The translations under genes and the position numbers were made by a program. From contig NZ_AKIW01000005.1 in assembly GCF_000282635.1 (NCBI RefSeq), positions 106,618 to 145,382 on the forward strand: a DNA stretch of 38,765 bases, given 5' to 3'. The stretch comes from Variovorax sp. CF313. Its GTDB lineage: Bacteria > Pseudomonadota > Gammaproteobacteria > Burkholderiales > Burkholderiaceae_C. Numbering within the stretch: position 1 is the stretch's first letter; every line of letters begins with the position of its first letter. Positions 19,272 through 27,012 of the stretch are shown in pieces. Below the pieces are notes generated by a model that saw only the letters and a list, made by a program, of their open reading frames with translations, was not told the DNA's origin and did not search any database.

Positions 19272-19772
19272 TCAAGATCCTGCGGCGGCCGCCACTTTGA
19301 CCTTGCCGACCATGCCTGCTTGATAGCGCCCCGCGATGAGGCAGGCGAAATCGAATTCGCCCGCACGATTGAAGGTCCAGACGATTTCGCCGGTCTTGCC
19401 AGGAGCGACGTGCGCCATGTAGGGCTCGGAATGCGCCATGCCCGGGAACTTCATCATGAGTGCGGCATGGTCGTCGAGCTCCTTCTTCGTGCCGATCACG
19501 AACTCGTGCATGGCTTTTCCTTCATTGTGGATGGCGAGCTTGACGGTCTCGCCCTGCTTGACCTCGATGCGATCGGGTGTGAAGCGCATGCTGTCATTCA
19601 TCTTGAATTCCAGCGTTCGCCTGGCCGCACTCGCATCGCCCGCGATGCCCCATTCTTTTTGCTCCTTGCGTACCGGTCCGCTCGACGCACTGTGATCCTC
19701 GTCGCCATGTGCGAGGGCCAGGCCCGAGAACGCCAGGGTGCTGGCGAGCACCAGTGTCTTGATCGATTTCAT
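19272..19772 (-). CDS. Cupredoxin-family protein with a missing copper ligand
   Basis: A 166-residue periplasmic protein with a Sec signal (LVLASTLAFSGLALAHG) and a cupredoxin domain. Type-1 copper ligands expected in this family are His89 (HEFVIG), then Cys144, a His five residues later and Met154. The third is Arg149 (codon CGC, 19326-19328) in ACLIAGRYQAGM; the paralogue at 27456 keeps His there. Copper binding is therefore probably weakened or changed. The MKFPGMAHSEPYMAHV stretch is a Met/His-rich loop shared by the family. AAAGGA precedes the ATG. It is convergent with the ATPase gene, and its 5' side abuts a truncated gltL. Confidence 0.85.
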   Translation of the reverse strand: MKSIKTLVLASTLAFSGLALAHGDEDHSASSGPVRKEQKEWGIAGDASAARRTLEFKMNDSMRFTPDRIEVKQGETVKLAIHNEGKAMHEFVIGTKKELDDHAALMMKFPGMAHSEPYMAHVAPGKTGEIVWTFNRAGEFDFACLIAGRYQAGMVGKVKVAAAAGS

Positions 19773-19821
19773 GTGTTTCCTTTGGTAGGTGATGGGCTTG
19801 TCTGTGAAGGGGCGGTGGTTT

Positions 19822-20049
19822 TTATGCGCAGTCCCCGCTCGACCGCTTCCGCACGCGAGCGCTTGAGTACCTGGACTTGCGCCAGCACGAGGTTCTCCGT
19901 CACGCTCAGATGCGGAAAGAGTTCGAAGCGCTGGAACACCATGCCGACCCGACCACCTCACCTTCGCGAACGTGGGTGCTGCATTCCGTGAGCACCGCGA
20001 ACTGGCCGTACCACTTGGAGACGTCGTTGATTTCGATCATGGAGTTCAT
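19822..20049 (-). pseudogene. gltL: gltL remnant: glutamate/aspartate ABC ATPase, deleted and truncated
   Basis: The frame starts at 20049, directly after the gltK stop, with a normal N-terminus (MIEINDVSKWYGQFAVL..., about 30 residues). It then jumps, near 19950, into a different frame reading VGMVFQRFELFPHLSVTENL and VLAQVQVLKRS, which in intact GltL/GlnQ lies some 50 residues later. The internal deletion removes the Walker A loop. Homology stops near 19822, before the LSGGQ signature and Walker B, and the cupredoxin promoter/RBS follows. No ATPase activity is possible. GltJK must borrow another ATPase or be idle. Confidence 0.85.
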
Positions 20050-20739
20050 TCAGATCGCAGCCGCGGCCTTGCGCCGCTGCAGCCAGGTGACCCACCAGGC
20101 GCCTGCCGTGCACAGCACCAGATAGACGACAGCGACCAGAATGTAGATCTCGACCACGCGCCCGTCGCGTTGTCCCACCTTGCTGGCCGCCCCGAGGAAG
20201 TCGTTCAGGCTGATCACGTAGACCAGCGAGGTGTCCTTGAGCAGGGCGATGGTCTGGTTGATGAGCGAGGGCGTCATGTTGCGAAACGCCTGCGGCAGGA
20301 TCACGTGGCGCAGGGCCTGCCACGGCGACATGCCGAGCGACTGCGCCGCCTGCATCTGGCCCGCGCGCACGCTGCCGATCCCGGCGCGAATGATCTCGCA
20401 GTAGTAGGCCGACTCCGCGAGCACGAACGCCACGAGCGCAGCATAGATCGGCCCGACGCCGAGGTTCGCATCTCCGGTCACGGCCCGCAGCAGGACGGGC
20501 ATCAGGAAGTAGATCCACAGGATCGTGAGGATCAGCGGGATCGAGCGGAACAGGTTCACATACCCGGCCACCAGCGCCGCGATCGGACGCGGCGCGAAGA
20601 TCCGGGTGATGGCCAGCAAGGTCCCCAGCGCGATGCCGGCCGCCATCGAGACCACCACCAGGAAGGCGGTCATCTGCAGGCCCTGCATCAGGTAGGGCCA
20701 GGCGCGCTGCAGAGAGGCCCAGTCGAAGTCGTAGCCCAT
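20050..20739 (-). CDS. gltK: Glutamate/aspartate ABC transporter permease GltK
   Basis: A 229-residue inner-membrane permease of the HisMQ/PAAT family. The order of hydrophobic segments and the EAA loop (ESAYYCEIIRAGIGSVRAGQMQAAQSLGMSPWQALRHVILPQA, residues about 112-155; not a full quote of a novel motif) match GltK. It pairs with GltJ to move acidic amino acids using energy from GltL. The start overlaps the gltJ stop by one base (TGATG), typical of coupled permease genes. The ATPase partner downstream is broken. Confidence 0.88.
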   Translation of the reverse strand: MGYDFDWASLQRAWPYLMQGLQMTAFLVVVSMAAGIALGTLLAITRIFAPRPIAALVAGYVNLFRSIPLILTILWIYFLMPVLLRAVTGDANLGVGPIYAALVAFVLAESAYYCEIIRAGIGSVRAGQMQAAQSLGMSPWQALRHVILPQAFRNMTPSLINQTIALLKDTSLVYVISLNDFLGAASKVGQRDGRVVEIYILVAVVYLVLCTAGAWWVTWLQRRKAAAAI

Positions 20740-21476
20740 CACGCGGCTCCCAGCAGGCCAGGCACCCGCGTGCGGCGCTCGACGTGGCGCATCAGCACGA
20801 TCACGCCATAAGTGATGGCCACGTAGATCAACGTCGACGCGATGAAGGCCTCGAAGGGATGCGCGCTGAACTCGCTGAACTGGCGCGTCTGCCCGGTCAG
20901 CTCCATGAGGCCGATGGTGAGCGCGACGGCCGAGTTCTTGAACACGTTCAGGAAGTCCGAGGTCAGCGGAGGAATGACGGTGCGCAAGGCCTGCGGCAGG
21001 ATCACGTGGCGATAGGCCGCCGTGGTGCCCAGTCCGAGCGCCATGGCAGCCTGTTTCTGGCTGCGCGGCACCGACTCGATGCCCGCGCGCACCTGCTCGG
21101 CGGCCTTCGCGGCGGTGTACAGCGTCAGGCCTACCAGCACGGTGAGGAACTGGTTCGTGGTCGGGTTCATCTGCTTGAGTGCATTGCCCCATTCGACGGG
21201 CAGCAGCTCCGGCACCACGAAGTACCAGAGAAAAAGCTGCACCAGCAGCGGTGTGTTGCGAAAGCAGTGGATGTAAACCGTGGACAGGTATCGCGCCGTG
21301 CGGCTCGGCAAGGTCCGGGCCACGCCGGCGAAAAGGCCGATGCCCAGCGCCAGCGTCCAGGCCAGCAACGACAACACGACCGTCCACAGCAACCCGCGCA
21401 GCAGCATCAGGCCGTACATGCCTTCACCCGTGACCGAGGGTTTGAAGAAGATCAGCCAATCCCAGGTGTAGTGCAT
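20739..21476 (-). CDS. gltJ: Glutamate/aspartate ABC transporter permease GltJ
   Basis: A 245-residue permease of the PAAT type with the early MHYTWDW N-terminus, a long periplasmic loop ending in ALKQMNPTTNQF, and the EAA loop ending LGLGTTAAYRHVILPQALR. Together with GltK it forms the channel. The ATG is at 21476. The gap to the gltI stop is 59 bases, so it is one operon with gltI and gltK. No sign of damage is seen. Confidence 0.88.
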   Translation of the reverse strand: MHYTWDWLIFFKPSVTGEGMYGLMLLRGLLWTVVLSLLAWTLALGIGLFAGVARTLPSRTARYLSTVYIHCFRNTPLLVQLFLWYFVVPELLPVEWGNALKQMNPTTNQFLTVLVGLTLYTAAKAAEQVRAGIESVPRSQKQAAMALGLGTTAAYRHVILPQALRTVIPPLTSDFLNVFKNSAVALTIGLMELTGQTRQFSEFSAHPFEAFIASTLIYVAITYGVIVLMRHVERRTRVPGLLGAA

Positions 21477-21535
21477 CTTGAAAGTGCTTGGAGACGGTTC
21501 GTGAAGCGGTGGTCGAACTTGTGGCGTTCGGCGCC

Positions 21536-22462
21536 TTACAGCGGCTGGTCGTTCGGGTGACGCAGGAGTTCCTGCATGTCGGGCGACATCGGGAAGTTGA
21601 CCGTCACGCTGCCCTTCACCGCGATGGGCTTCAGGAAGTACTTCTCGTACAGCGAGGCGAATTCGCCGGAGCGCATCATTCCGGTGATCACGCCGTCGAC
21701 GAGCTTCTTGAAGGCGACGTCTCCCTTGCGCAGCATGCAGCCATAGGCTTCCTTTTGCTGCGGCACACCGACCACTTCCCAATCCGCCGGGTTCCTGGCG
21801 CGAGCGATGTTGCTGAAGAGAATGATGTCGTCCTGCGTCGCTGCCACCGCGCGGCCCGTCTCCACGGTCAGGAAGTTCTCGTTGATGTCCTTGGCCAGGA
21901 TGATGTTGATGCCCCACTTGTTCTTCTCGTTGAGCTGCCGCAGCATGCGCTCCGCGGTGGTGCCCGCACTGACCACGACGTTCTTGCCGACAAGGTCGGA
22001 CCAGTGCTTGATGCCGGAATTCTTGCGCACCAGCAGCCGTGCGCCAACGACGAAGAACGTCGTCGAGAACGACACCTGGTTCTGCCGCTCCGCGTTGTTC
22101 GTCGTCGAGCTGCACTCCAGATCGACGGTCTGGTTGGCCACCAGCGGAATGCGCGTCTGCGGCGTGACTTCCAGGGCCTTGACGTCCAATTTCGCCAGCT
22201 TGAGGTCCTTCTTCGCCCGGTCGACCACGCGCTGCGCGATCTCCCAGGCAAAGCCCGCCTGCTTGTTGTTGTCATCCAGGTAGTTGAACGGGATGGAAGC
22301 GCCTCGCGTGGCCACCGTGATCGTCCCGGTGTCCTTGATCTTCTTGAGCGTGCCCTCCAGCGGCGGCGCGGTTTGCGCGGCGACACCGGCGCACAGCGCG
22401 AGGCCTGTTACGGCGAGAAAGGAGCGAATCAACGCAGTGTGAAAGGTCGGCTTGAGGGTCAT
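21536..22462 (-). CDS. gltI: Glutamate/aspartate substrate-binding protein GltI
   Basis: A 308-residue periplasmic binding protein: Sec signal (LIRSFLAVTGLALCAGVAAQ), then an SBP_bac_3 domain with the family's TITVATRGASIPFNYLDD start, the LVANQTVDLECSSTTNN segment and VSAGTTAERMLRQ. These are typical of DEBP/GltI rather than glutamine binders. It captures glutamate/aspartate for GltJK. GGAG lies about six bases before the ATG at 22462. It lies 22 bases downstream of the PLP lyase gene. Confidence 0.88.
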   Translation of the reverse strand: MTLKPTFHTALIRSFLAVTGLALCAGVAAQTAPPLEGTLKKIKDTGTITVATRGASIPFNYLDDNNKQAGFAWEIAQRVVDRAKKDLKLAKLDVKALEVTPQTRIPLVANQTVDLECSSTTNNAERQNQVSFSTTFFVVGARLLVRKNSGIKHWSDLVGKNVVVSAGTTAERMLRQLNEKNKWGINIILAKDINENFLTVETGRAVAATQDDIILFSNIARARNPADWEVVGVPQQKEAYGCMLRKGDVAFKKLVDGVITGMMRSGEFASLYEKYFLKPIAVKGSVTVNFPMSPDMQELLRHPNDQPL

Positions 22463-22484
22463 CGCGGGCTCCAGATGGCGTGAA

Positions 22485-23654
22485 TCAGAGGTTGAAACTC
22501 GTTTCGCAGGCGCGCAAGGCGCCTTGCAACTCGTCAAGCAGCGCTTGGGGATCGTCCAGGCCGATCGACAGACGGATGACAGGGCCTCGGACGTCGCAGA
22601 AATTGCGCTTGGCCAGCTCTTCCGCCGGATAGAAAGCAGCGATGCTGCGCACACCTCCCCAGCTGGCACCGATGGAGAACAGCTTCAGATTCCCGAACAG
22701 CGCCCGGTAAGCGTCGTAGGGGCCGTCCAGCAGCTGCAGCGACATCACGCAGCCGGACTGCCTGAAGTCACGCGCCCAGAGCGCATGGTCCGGCGCGCCG
22801 GGCAGCGCGGGAAAGAGCATCCGGCGCACCAGGCGATGCGCTGCGAGCCGCTCGGCGATCAACTGTGCGCTGGTCGCCTGGCGCTCCATGCGCACCTGCA
22901 TCGTGTCCAGACCTCGGGCAACCAGGAAGCAGTCCTCAGGGCTCACGGCCAGTCCCATCTGCGACTGGAGTCCGCGCAAGGACTTGTACAGGCATTCGTC
23001 GTTGGTCGCGATGCTGCCCATCAACACGTCCGAATGGCCGCCCATGTACTTGGTGCAGGCGTGAATGCACAGGTCGACGCCACGTGCCAAGGCCGCGAAT
23101 CCCAGCGGACTGGCCCAGGTGTTGTCAATGGCGGTCAGTACGCCACGGGCACGCGCCACGGCGGTGATCGCCGGCACGTCTTCCACTTCCATCGTCACCG
23201 TGCCGGGGGACTCCAGCCAGATGAGGCGCGTGTTCGGACGCACCAGGCGTTCGATGTCCGCACCGATCCGCGGCGGATAGAACTCGACCTCGATGCCGAG
23301 CGCTTGCAGCCGCTCGACGGCGAAGGACTTGGCCAGGCCGTAGGCGGCGTCGGTCATCAGCAGGTGATCACCCTTCTTGAGCAACGCCAGGAGCGTGCTG
23401 CAGATCGCCGCCTGCCCGGAGGGAAAGACGACGCAATGTGCGGCACCGTCCAGTTCGGCGATGCGTGTCTCCAGGGCGCGCTGCGTCGGCGTGCCCGTGG
23501 TGCCGTAGCTGAAGCCATCCGGCAGACGGGTGCGGCGATTCACGAAATCGTCGAGTGAATCGAAGACGACCGTGGAGGCACGCCACACCGGCGGGACCAG
23601 GCTGGCGAATGCACCACGAGGAGAGGTGCCAAGATTGGGGATGGAAGAGTTCAC
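22485..23654 (-). CDS. Cys/Met-metabolism PLP enzyme, cystathionine beta-lyase-like
   Basis: A 389-residue fold-type I PLP enzyme. The Schiff-base lysine is Lys202 in ACTKYMGGHSD; YGTTGTPTQ (about 50-58) and SGQAA (79-83) bind PLP phosphate, and IDNTW (177-180) is also standard. It belongs to the MetC / cystathionine-gamma-lyase / sulfhydrylase group; MetC-like beta-elimination is likely, and the substrate is unproven. The start is GTG at 23654. Its place 22 bases before gltI suggests a linked uptake and catabolism of an amino acid, possibly a sulfur-containing one. Confidence 0.82.
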   Translation of the reverse strand: MNSSIPNLGTSPRGAFASLVPPVWRASTVVFDSLDDFVNRRTRLPDGFSYGTTGTPTQRALETRIAELDGAAHCVVFPSGQAAICSTLLALLKKGDHLLMTDAAYGLAKSFAVERLQALGIEVEFYPPRIGADIERLVRPNTRLIWLESPGTVTMEVEDVPAITAVARARGVLTAIDNTWASPLGFAALARGVDLCIHACTKYMGGHSDVLMGSIATNDECLYKSLRGLQSQMGLAVSPEDCFLVARGLDTMQVRMERQATSAQLIAERLAAHRLVRRMLFPALPGAPDHALWARDFRQSGCVMSLQLLDGPYDAYRALFGNLKLFSIGASWGGVRSIAAFYPAEELAKRNFCDVRGPVIRLSIGLDDPQALLDELQGALRACETSFNL

Positions 23655-23687
23655 GATGAAAGACGGGGCTGTTCGTTGGACGTGCGA

Positions 23688-24140
23688 TCAGTTGGCAGGT
23701 GCGGATTCGATGAGCTGCAGCGCCTGCTTCATCTGGTCGACGGCCATGTTCTCGAGATCGGTGTAGACCTTCATCTCCACCGACAGACGGGCGAAGGTTT
23801 CCTTGGCCGCGGCGATCTTGGCCGGGTCGTTGGTCTTCGGATTGGCCAGTGCCGCCTCCAGGCGCTTGTACTCGCTGGTGAGGAAGGCCGGTTGTTCGCC
23901 GATGGCGCGCAGGCCGGCGTTGGTCATCGAGCGGATGCGCAACACCATCTTCACGTCCGACTGCTCCATCTCGCCCTGCGCACGCTCCAGCGCGAGCTTC
24001 GCGGCCAGCGCCTGCTGACTATCGGGCTTTTTGGTGGCGGCGATGGTCCGGAACCTGGCGATGTCGCCGGAAAAATCGTGCGCCCATGCAGGCGCGGCAC
24101 ATGCGAGGACGGTCACTGCAAGAACTGTTTGAAGTTTCAT
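23688..24140 (-). CDS. Exported helical protein of unknown function
   Basis: A 150-residue protein with a Sec signal (LQTVLAVTVLACAAPAWAHD) and a mature part that is almost wholly charged helix (Lys, Glu, Ala, Met). No cysteine and no catalytic motif occur in the mature part. It is the first gene of the operon with the PLP enzyme and gltIJK (33 bases from its stop to the PLP gene start) and diverges from lysR. It may be a periplasmic accessory; I do not recognise it. Confidence 0.7.
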   Translation of the reverse strand: MKLQTVLAVTVLACAAPAWAHDFSGDIARFRTIAATKKPDSQQALAAKLALERAQGEMEQSDVKMVLRIRSMTNAGLRAIGEQPAFLTSEYKRLEAALANPKTNDPAKIAAAKETFARLSVEMKVYTDLENMAVDQMKQALQLIESAPAN

Positions 24141-24221
24141 GTCGCTTCTCCGGAAGGTGGCTGAAGACGCCAACTCTAGGACGACAGGGATAATCTGATT
24201 CGCGCTCGAAATTCTTTCTCC

Positions 24222-24236
24222 ATAAGCGGTTGTTAT
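24222..24236. promoter_or_regulatory. Candidate LysR-type T-N11-A box
   Basis: ATAA-N7-TTAT immediately precedes the lysR start codon and contains T-N11-A between 24223 and 24235, the classical LysR half-site pattern, in the 96-base gap between lysR and the divergent operon. A role in autoregulation and operon control is inferred. Confidence 0.45.
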
Positions 24237-25172
24237 ATGTTGCTCCGAGAGATCGAGGTGTTCCGTTCCGTGATGTCCGTCGGCTCCGCGAGCAAGGCGG
24301 CCGCGCTCCTGGGCGTCACGCAGCCCGCCATCAGCCAGTCGTTGCGCAGGCTCGAGGAAGCGGCGGGATTCCCGCTGTTTCGCAGGCTGCGGGGCCGGCT
24401 GCAGCCCACGCCCGAAGCGCATGCCTTGCTGGTCGAGGTCGAGCGCGTCTTCGTGGGTCTCAGCAGCATCGAGCACCGCATGCGCAGCCTCAAGCGCTTT
24501 GGCGTCAACACGCTGCGCATGGCGGTCTATCCGGCCTTCGGCCTGACCTTCGTCCCGCGAGTCCTGTCGCGGCTGGTGGCCGAGCGCCGCGACAGCGACG
24601 CCCGGCCGCAGATTTCGCTGCAGGTGCTCAGCTCGCGGGAGGTGCACGAGGCCGTGCAGGGGCGGCAGGTCGACTTCGGGCTGATGGCCGACGAGATGCC
24701 GACGACAGGCCTGGAGCACTCCGAGTTCGCGCGCTTCCCGGGTGTAGTTGTGATGCATGCGAAGCACCGCCTGACCAAGGCCAGGGCCATCCAGCCGCAT
24801 CAGCTCGCGGAAGAGCCATTCCTTGCACTCAACCCCGAGGACGCATCCCGGCGACGTCTGGAACGCGCCTTGGCGGAGTGCAACGTCGGGTTGAGCGTGC
24901 TGGTCGAGACCCCCTACGCGGCGAGCGTGTGCGAGATGGCCTTGAGCGGGATGGGCATCGGGTTCGTCAATCCGGTCACCGCAATGGAATACGCCCAACG
25001 CGGCCTGGCCATCCGTCCGCTGTCCCTGGAAGTCTCCTTCGCGGGGGTGTTGGTGCTTCCCCCTGGGCAGCCGCTGTCCGGCCTCGCCCTGCGAGTGCTT
25101 CAGCTCATGCGCATCCAGTTGGCCGAAGACCAGAAGGCCCTCGCGAATCTCCTCAAACCCCGCGCCGCATAG
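24237..25172 (+). CDS. LysR family transcriptional regulator
   Basis: A 311-residue regulator: winged HTH at about 3-62 (SVGSASKAAALLGVTQPAISQSLRRLE, a canonical LysR recognition region), then a type-2 periplasmic-binding-like effector domain. It diverges from the exported protein/PLP enzyme/gltIJK operon, which it most likely controls. The effector is probably the transported amino acid or a derivative; that is inference. The ATG at 24237 fits the family N-terminus. Confidence 0.92.
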   Translation: MLLREIEVFRSVMSVGSASKAAALLGVTQPAISQSLRRLEEAAGFPLFRRLRGRLQPTPEAHALLVEVERVFVGLSSIEHRMRSLKRFGVNTLRMAVYPAFGLTFVPRVLSRLVAERRDSDARPQISLQVLSSREVHEAVQGRQVDFGLMADEMPTTGLEHSEFARFPGVVVMHAKHRLTKARAIQPHQLAEEPFLALNPEDASRRRLERALAECNVGLSVLVETPYAASVCEMALSGMGIGFVNPVTAMEYAQRGLAIRPLSLEVSFAGVLVLPPGQPLSGLALRVLQLMRIQLAEDQKALANLLKPRAA

Positions 25173-25215
25173 CGCCACTACAGCCGATTGAGGCCGATGT
25201 CCCGTGCGTTGCGGA

Positions 25216-25407
25216 TCACTTCGGCGGGTAGCCGGCTTCCGTCAGGGCCGCGATCACAGATGCGCGGTCTTCGGCGCTGTCGACGCGCACCGTCTTGGTC
25301 GGCAGGTCGACTTCGATCTTCGCTGCGGCGTCCAGATTCTTGACGGCCTGGGCGATCCGGCTCGCGCAGCCACCGCAGGACATTGACTGGATGACGAACT
25401 CTTGCAT
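25216..25407 (-). CDS. CopZ-type copper chaperone (HMA domain)
   Basis: A 63-residue stand-alone heavy-metal-associated domain. The metal-binding motif is MSCGGC (Met9, Cys11, Cys14), and the fold elements and the final GYPPK match CopZ/Atx1. It should carry Cu(I) in the cytoplasm to the ATPase encoded at 16930. AAGGAG precedes the ATG at 25407; upstream codons are open but unconserved. A CueR-type promoter precedes it, 30 bases upstream. Confidence 0.9.
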   Translation of the reverse strand: MQEFVIQSMSCGGCASRIAQAVKNLDAAAKIEVDLPTKTVRVDSAEDRASVIAALTEAGYPPK

Positions 25408-25435
25408 GAGAGACTCCTTGATCGAAAGTGGTTCC

Positions 25436-25466
25436 AGTTTCAGGCTTGACATCGTGTGAAGGTCAA
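25436..25466 (-). promoter_or_regulatory. CueR-type promoter for copZ
   Basis: Read on the minus strand: -35 TTGACC (25466-25461), 19-base spacer, -10 GAAACT (25441-25436). Both boxes and the spacing equal those of the ATPase promoter at 16876. The dyad CTTnACA...TGTnAAG in the spacer is less perfect; outer arms GCTTGAC/GTCAAGC are exact. Copper induction through the same regulator is inferred. The 165 bases beyond it (25469-25633) hold no gene I can support. Confidence 0.7.
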
Positions 25467-25633
25467 GCGACTGGCATCAAATCCTTCAACGGCGTGGTTT
25501 CTTGCATTCAGGCTTTTCAAGAGGCCGGGCGAAGCGAATCGCAGGAACAGTTGGTCAGCGTCCTCGTGACTTGTCTCTGCGAGGCAGACGCAAGGGGGGC
25601 TGAATGCATACAGACAAGGACGCCGCCGGGCCT

Positions 25634-25798
25634 CTAAGACTGGCCGGCGGCGGACGCGATGTCTGTCAGACGCTCGCTCCACCAGGACTTCCGGCGCTGC
25701 CACACGATGACGGCCACGAAGATGACAACTCCAACGAGCCAGGCGACGAACATCGTGCCGACAACATTGGTTGAAACCCATCGTCCCGTCACATACAT
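25634..25798 (-). CDS. Small single-span membrane protein
   Basis: A 54-residue protein with one strong transmembrane helix (GTMFVAWLVGVVIFVAVIVW) and a basic C-terminal tail (QRRKSWWSERL), so probably N-out/C-in. AGGAGG sits at ideal spacing before the ATG at 25798. It lies between copZ and the damaged cytochrome c4 gene; it might be an accessory of a cytochrome or copper export complex. No family is recognised. Confidence 0.65.
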   Translation of the reverse strand: MYVTGRWVSTNVVGTMFVAWLVGVVIFVAVIVWQRRKSWWSERLTDIASAAGQS

Positions 25799-25842
25799 GC
25801 CTACCTCCTGAGGCGAGGGCAGCTCTGGACGCATGGCGTCAT

Positions 25843-26502
25843 TCAATGAAGCCCCGCGATGTAATCGGACACAGCCTTGATCTCGCGATCGTTGAGCTTC
25901 GCTGCAACGCCGCTCATGGGCACGCTGTTGAGTCGCCCTCCATCGCGAAACGCGGTCAGCTGCGCGGCGATGTATTCGGCGTGTTGTCCGCCCAGTCGGG
26001 GGTACTGGATCGGGATGCCCGCCCCGTTGGGGCTGTGACAGCCCGCGCAGGCCGGCACACTGCGGTCCCCGACGCCGCCGCATTAGATCTTCTCGCCCAA
26101 CGCCACCAGATCCTTGTCCTTCGCAAACCCCGGCTTGATGGGCTTGGAGCCCAGGAACCAGGCGACGTCGCGCATTTCCTGCTCGGAAAGCATCGCCGCC
26201 ATGCCGCTCATGACTGCGCTTTTTCTCTTGCCGGATTTGAACTCCTGCAGTTGCTTGAGCAGGTACTCAGGATGCTGCTGGGCCAGCTTGGGATTGGCGG
26301 GGATAGCCGAGTTTCCATCCCCGCTGTGGCACGCGGCGCATGACTTGCCATTGAAGACGACTTCGCCGTTCGCAATGTCGGGTTTTGCCGATTTGGCGGG
26401 GACTCTGTCGATCGGCGCTGGCAGGGCAGGATCGGCCGCGAAAGAAAAGCCGGAGGACAATCCGCCGAGAGCGGCTAGCAAAAGAGGCGCGAACAATTTC
26501 AT
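25843..26502 (-). pseudogene. Cytochrome c4-like diheme gene split by an in-frame stop
   Basis: The first half (26502-26083) encodes a signal peptide and one heme domain with CAACH, followed by SAIPANPKLAQQHPEYL. The frame then meets a TAA (26085-26083) after LGEKI. Past it, in the same frame, comes CGGVGDRSVPACAGCHSPNGAG (residue order only) with a second CxxCH heme site and the rest of a c4 domain to 25843. Intact family members read ...GEKxYRGG across that point, so TAC to TAA explains the break. The first half alone would be a monoheme cytochrome; the second would need an internal GTG start (26058) without a signal peptide. Confidence 0.85.
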
Positions 26503-26789
26503 GGGGTGCTCAGGTTTGGCGGGAGGCTGGCTGCAAAGATGGCCGGAGATCGTGCGCAGGCCGATTCAGCCGGGTGGCAGTTGTGCATGCGACAACACGC
26601 GAATGGTTGTGCCGCACCTGTCGACGTTGGCCGAAACGATGTCGCCCAACTCGGCGGATGTCGCCGGATTCAGCATCACGACGTGCGCGTGGCGCTGCCC
26701 GTGGAGCGATCGACCGGGATCGCGAAGCGCTGTCCGGCAAGTTCGTAGGAGCCGGCCGTCTTCCTGCAATTCAATCTCTTCGATGAAGC

Positions 26790-27012
26790 TGCCACGGTTG
26801 TAGACGTGCATCGGTGAGAAGCAGCCGGCCCCAATATTCTGGGTCGTCACGTAGTCCTCACCATCGCAGAGGCGCGACTTGTTCAACAGGATATGCCGTG
26901 GCAGTCTTTCGCACCGGTGGAGCAGATCGTTCGGGCGCGCGTCCTCGAAACAGTGCAGGGAGCCTGCGGCGAGCCAGATGTCATTCCTGCACAGCGCCTG
27001 GTGAAGATGCGC
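26790..27012 (-). pseudogene. Fragment of a TIGR04325-like methyltransferase gene
   Basis: A frame upstream of any good start reads DIWLAAGSLHCFED, LPRHILLNK, LCDGEDYVTTQNIG and MHVYNRGSF, resembling the late SAM-methyltransferase part of TIGR04325 proteins. The N-terminal SAM-binding half is absent, and similarity is lost after about 26790. The frame continues to 26566 in sequence I do not recognise; 26503-26789 holds no gene I can support. The family link is from memory. Confidence 0.4.

Noticed and set aside
26566..26886. 107-codon minus-strand frame as a complete gene
   Set aside because: It begins within sequence resembling the middle of a methyltransferase and continues into unrelated sequence; treated as a fragment.
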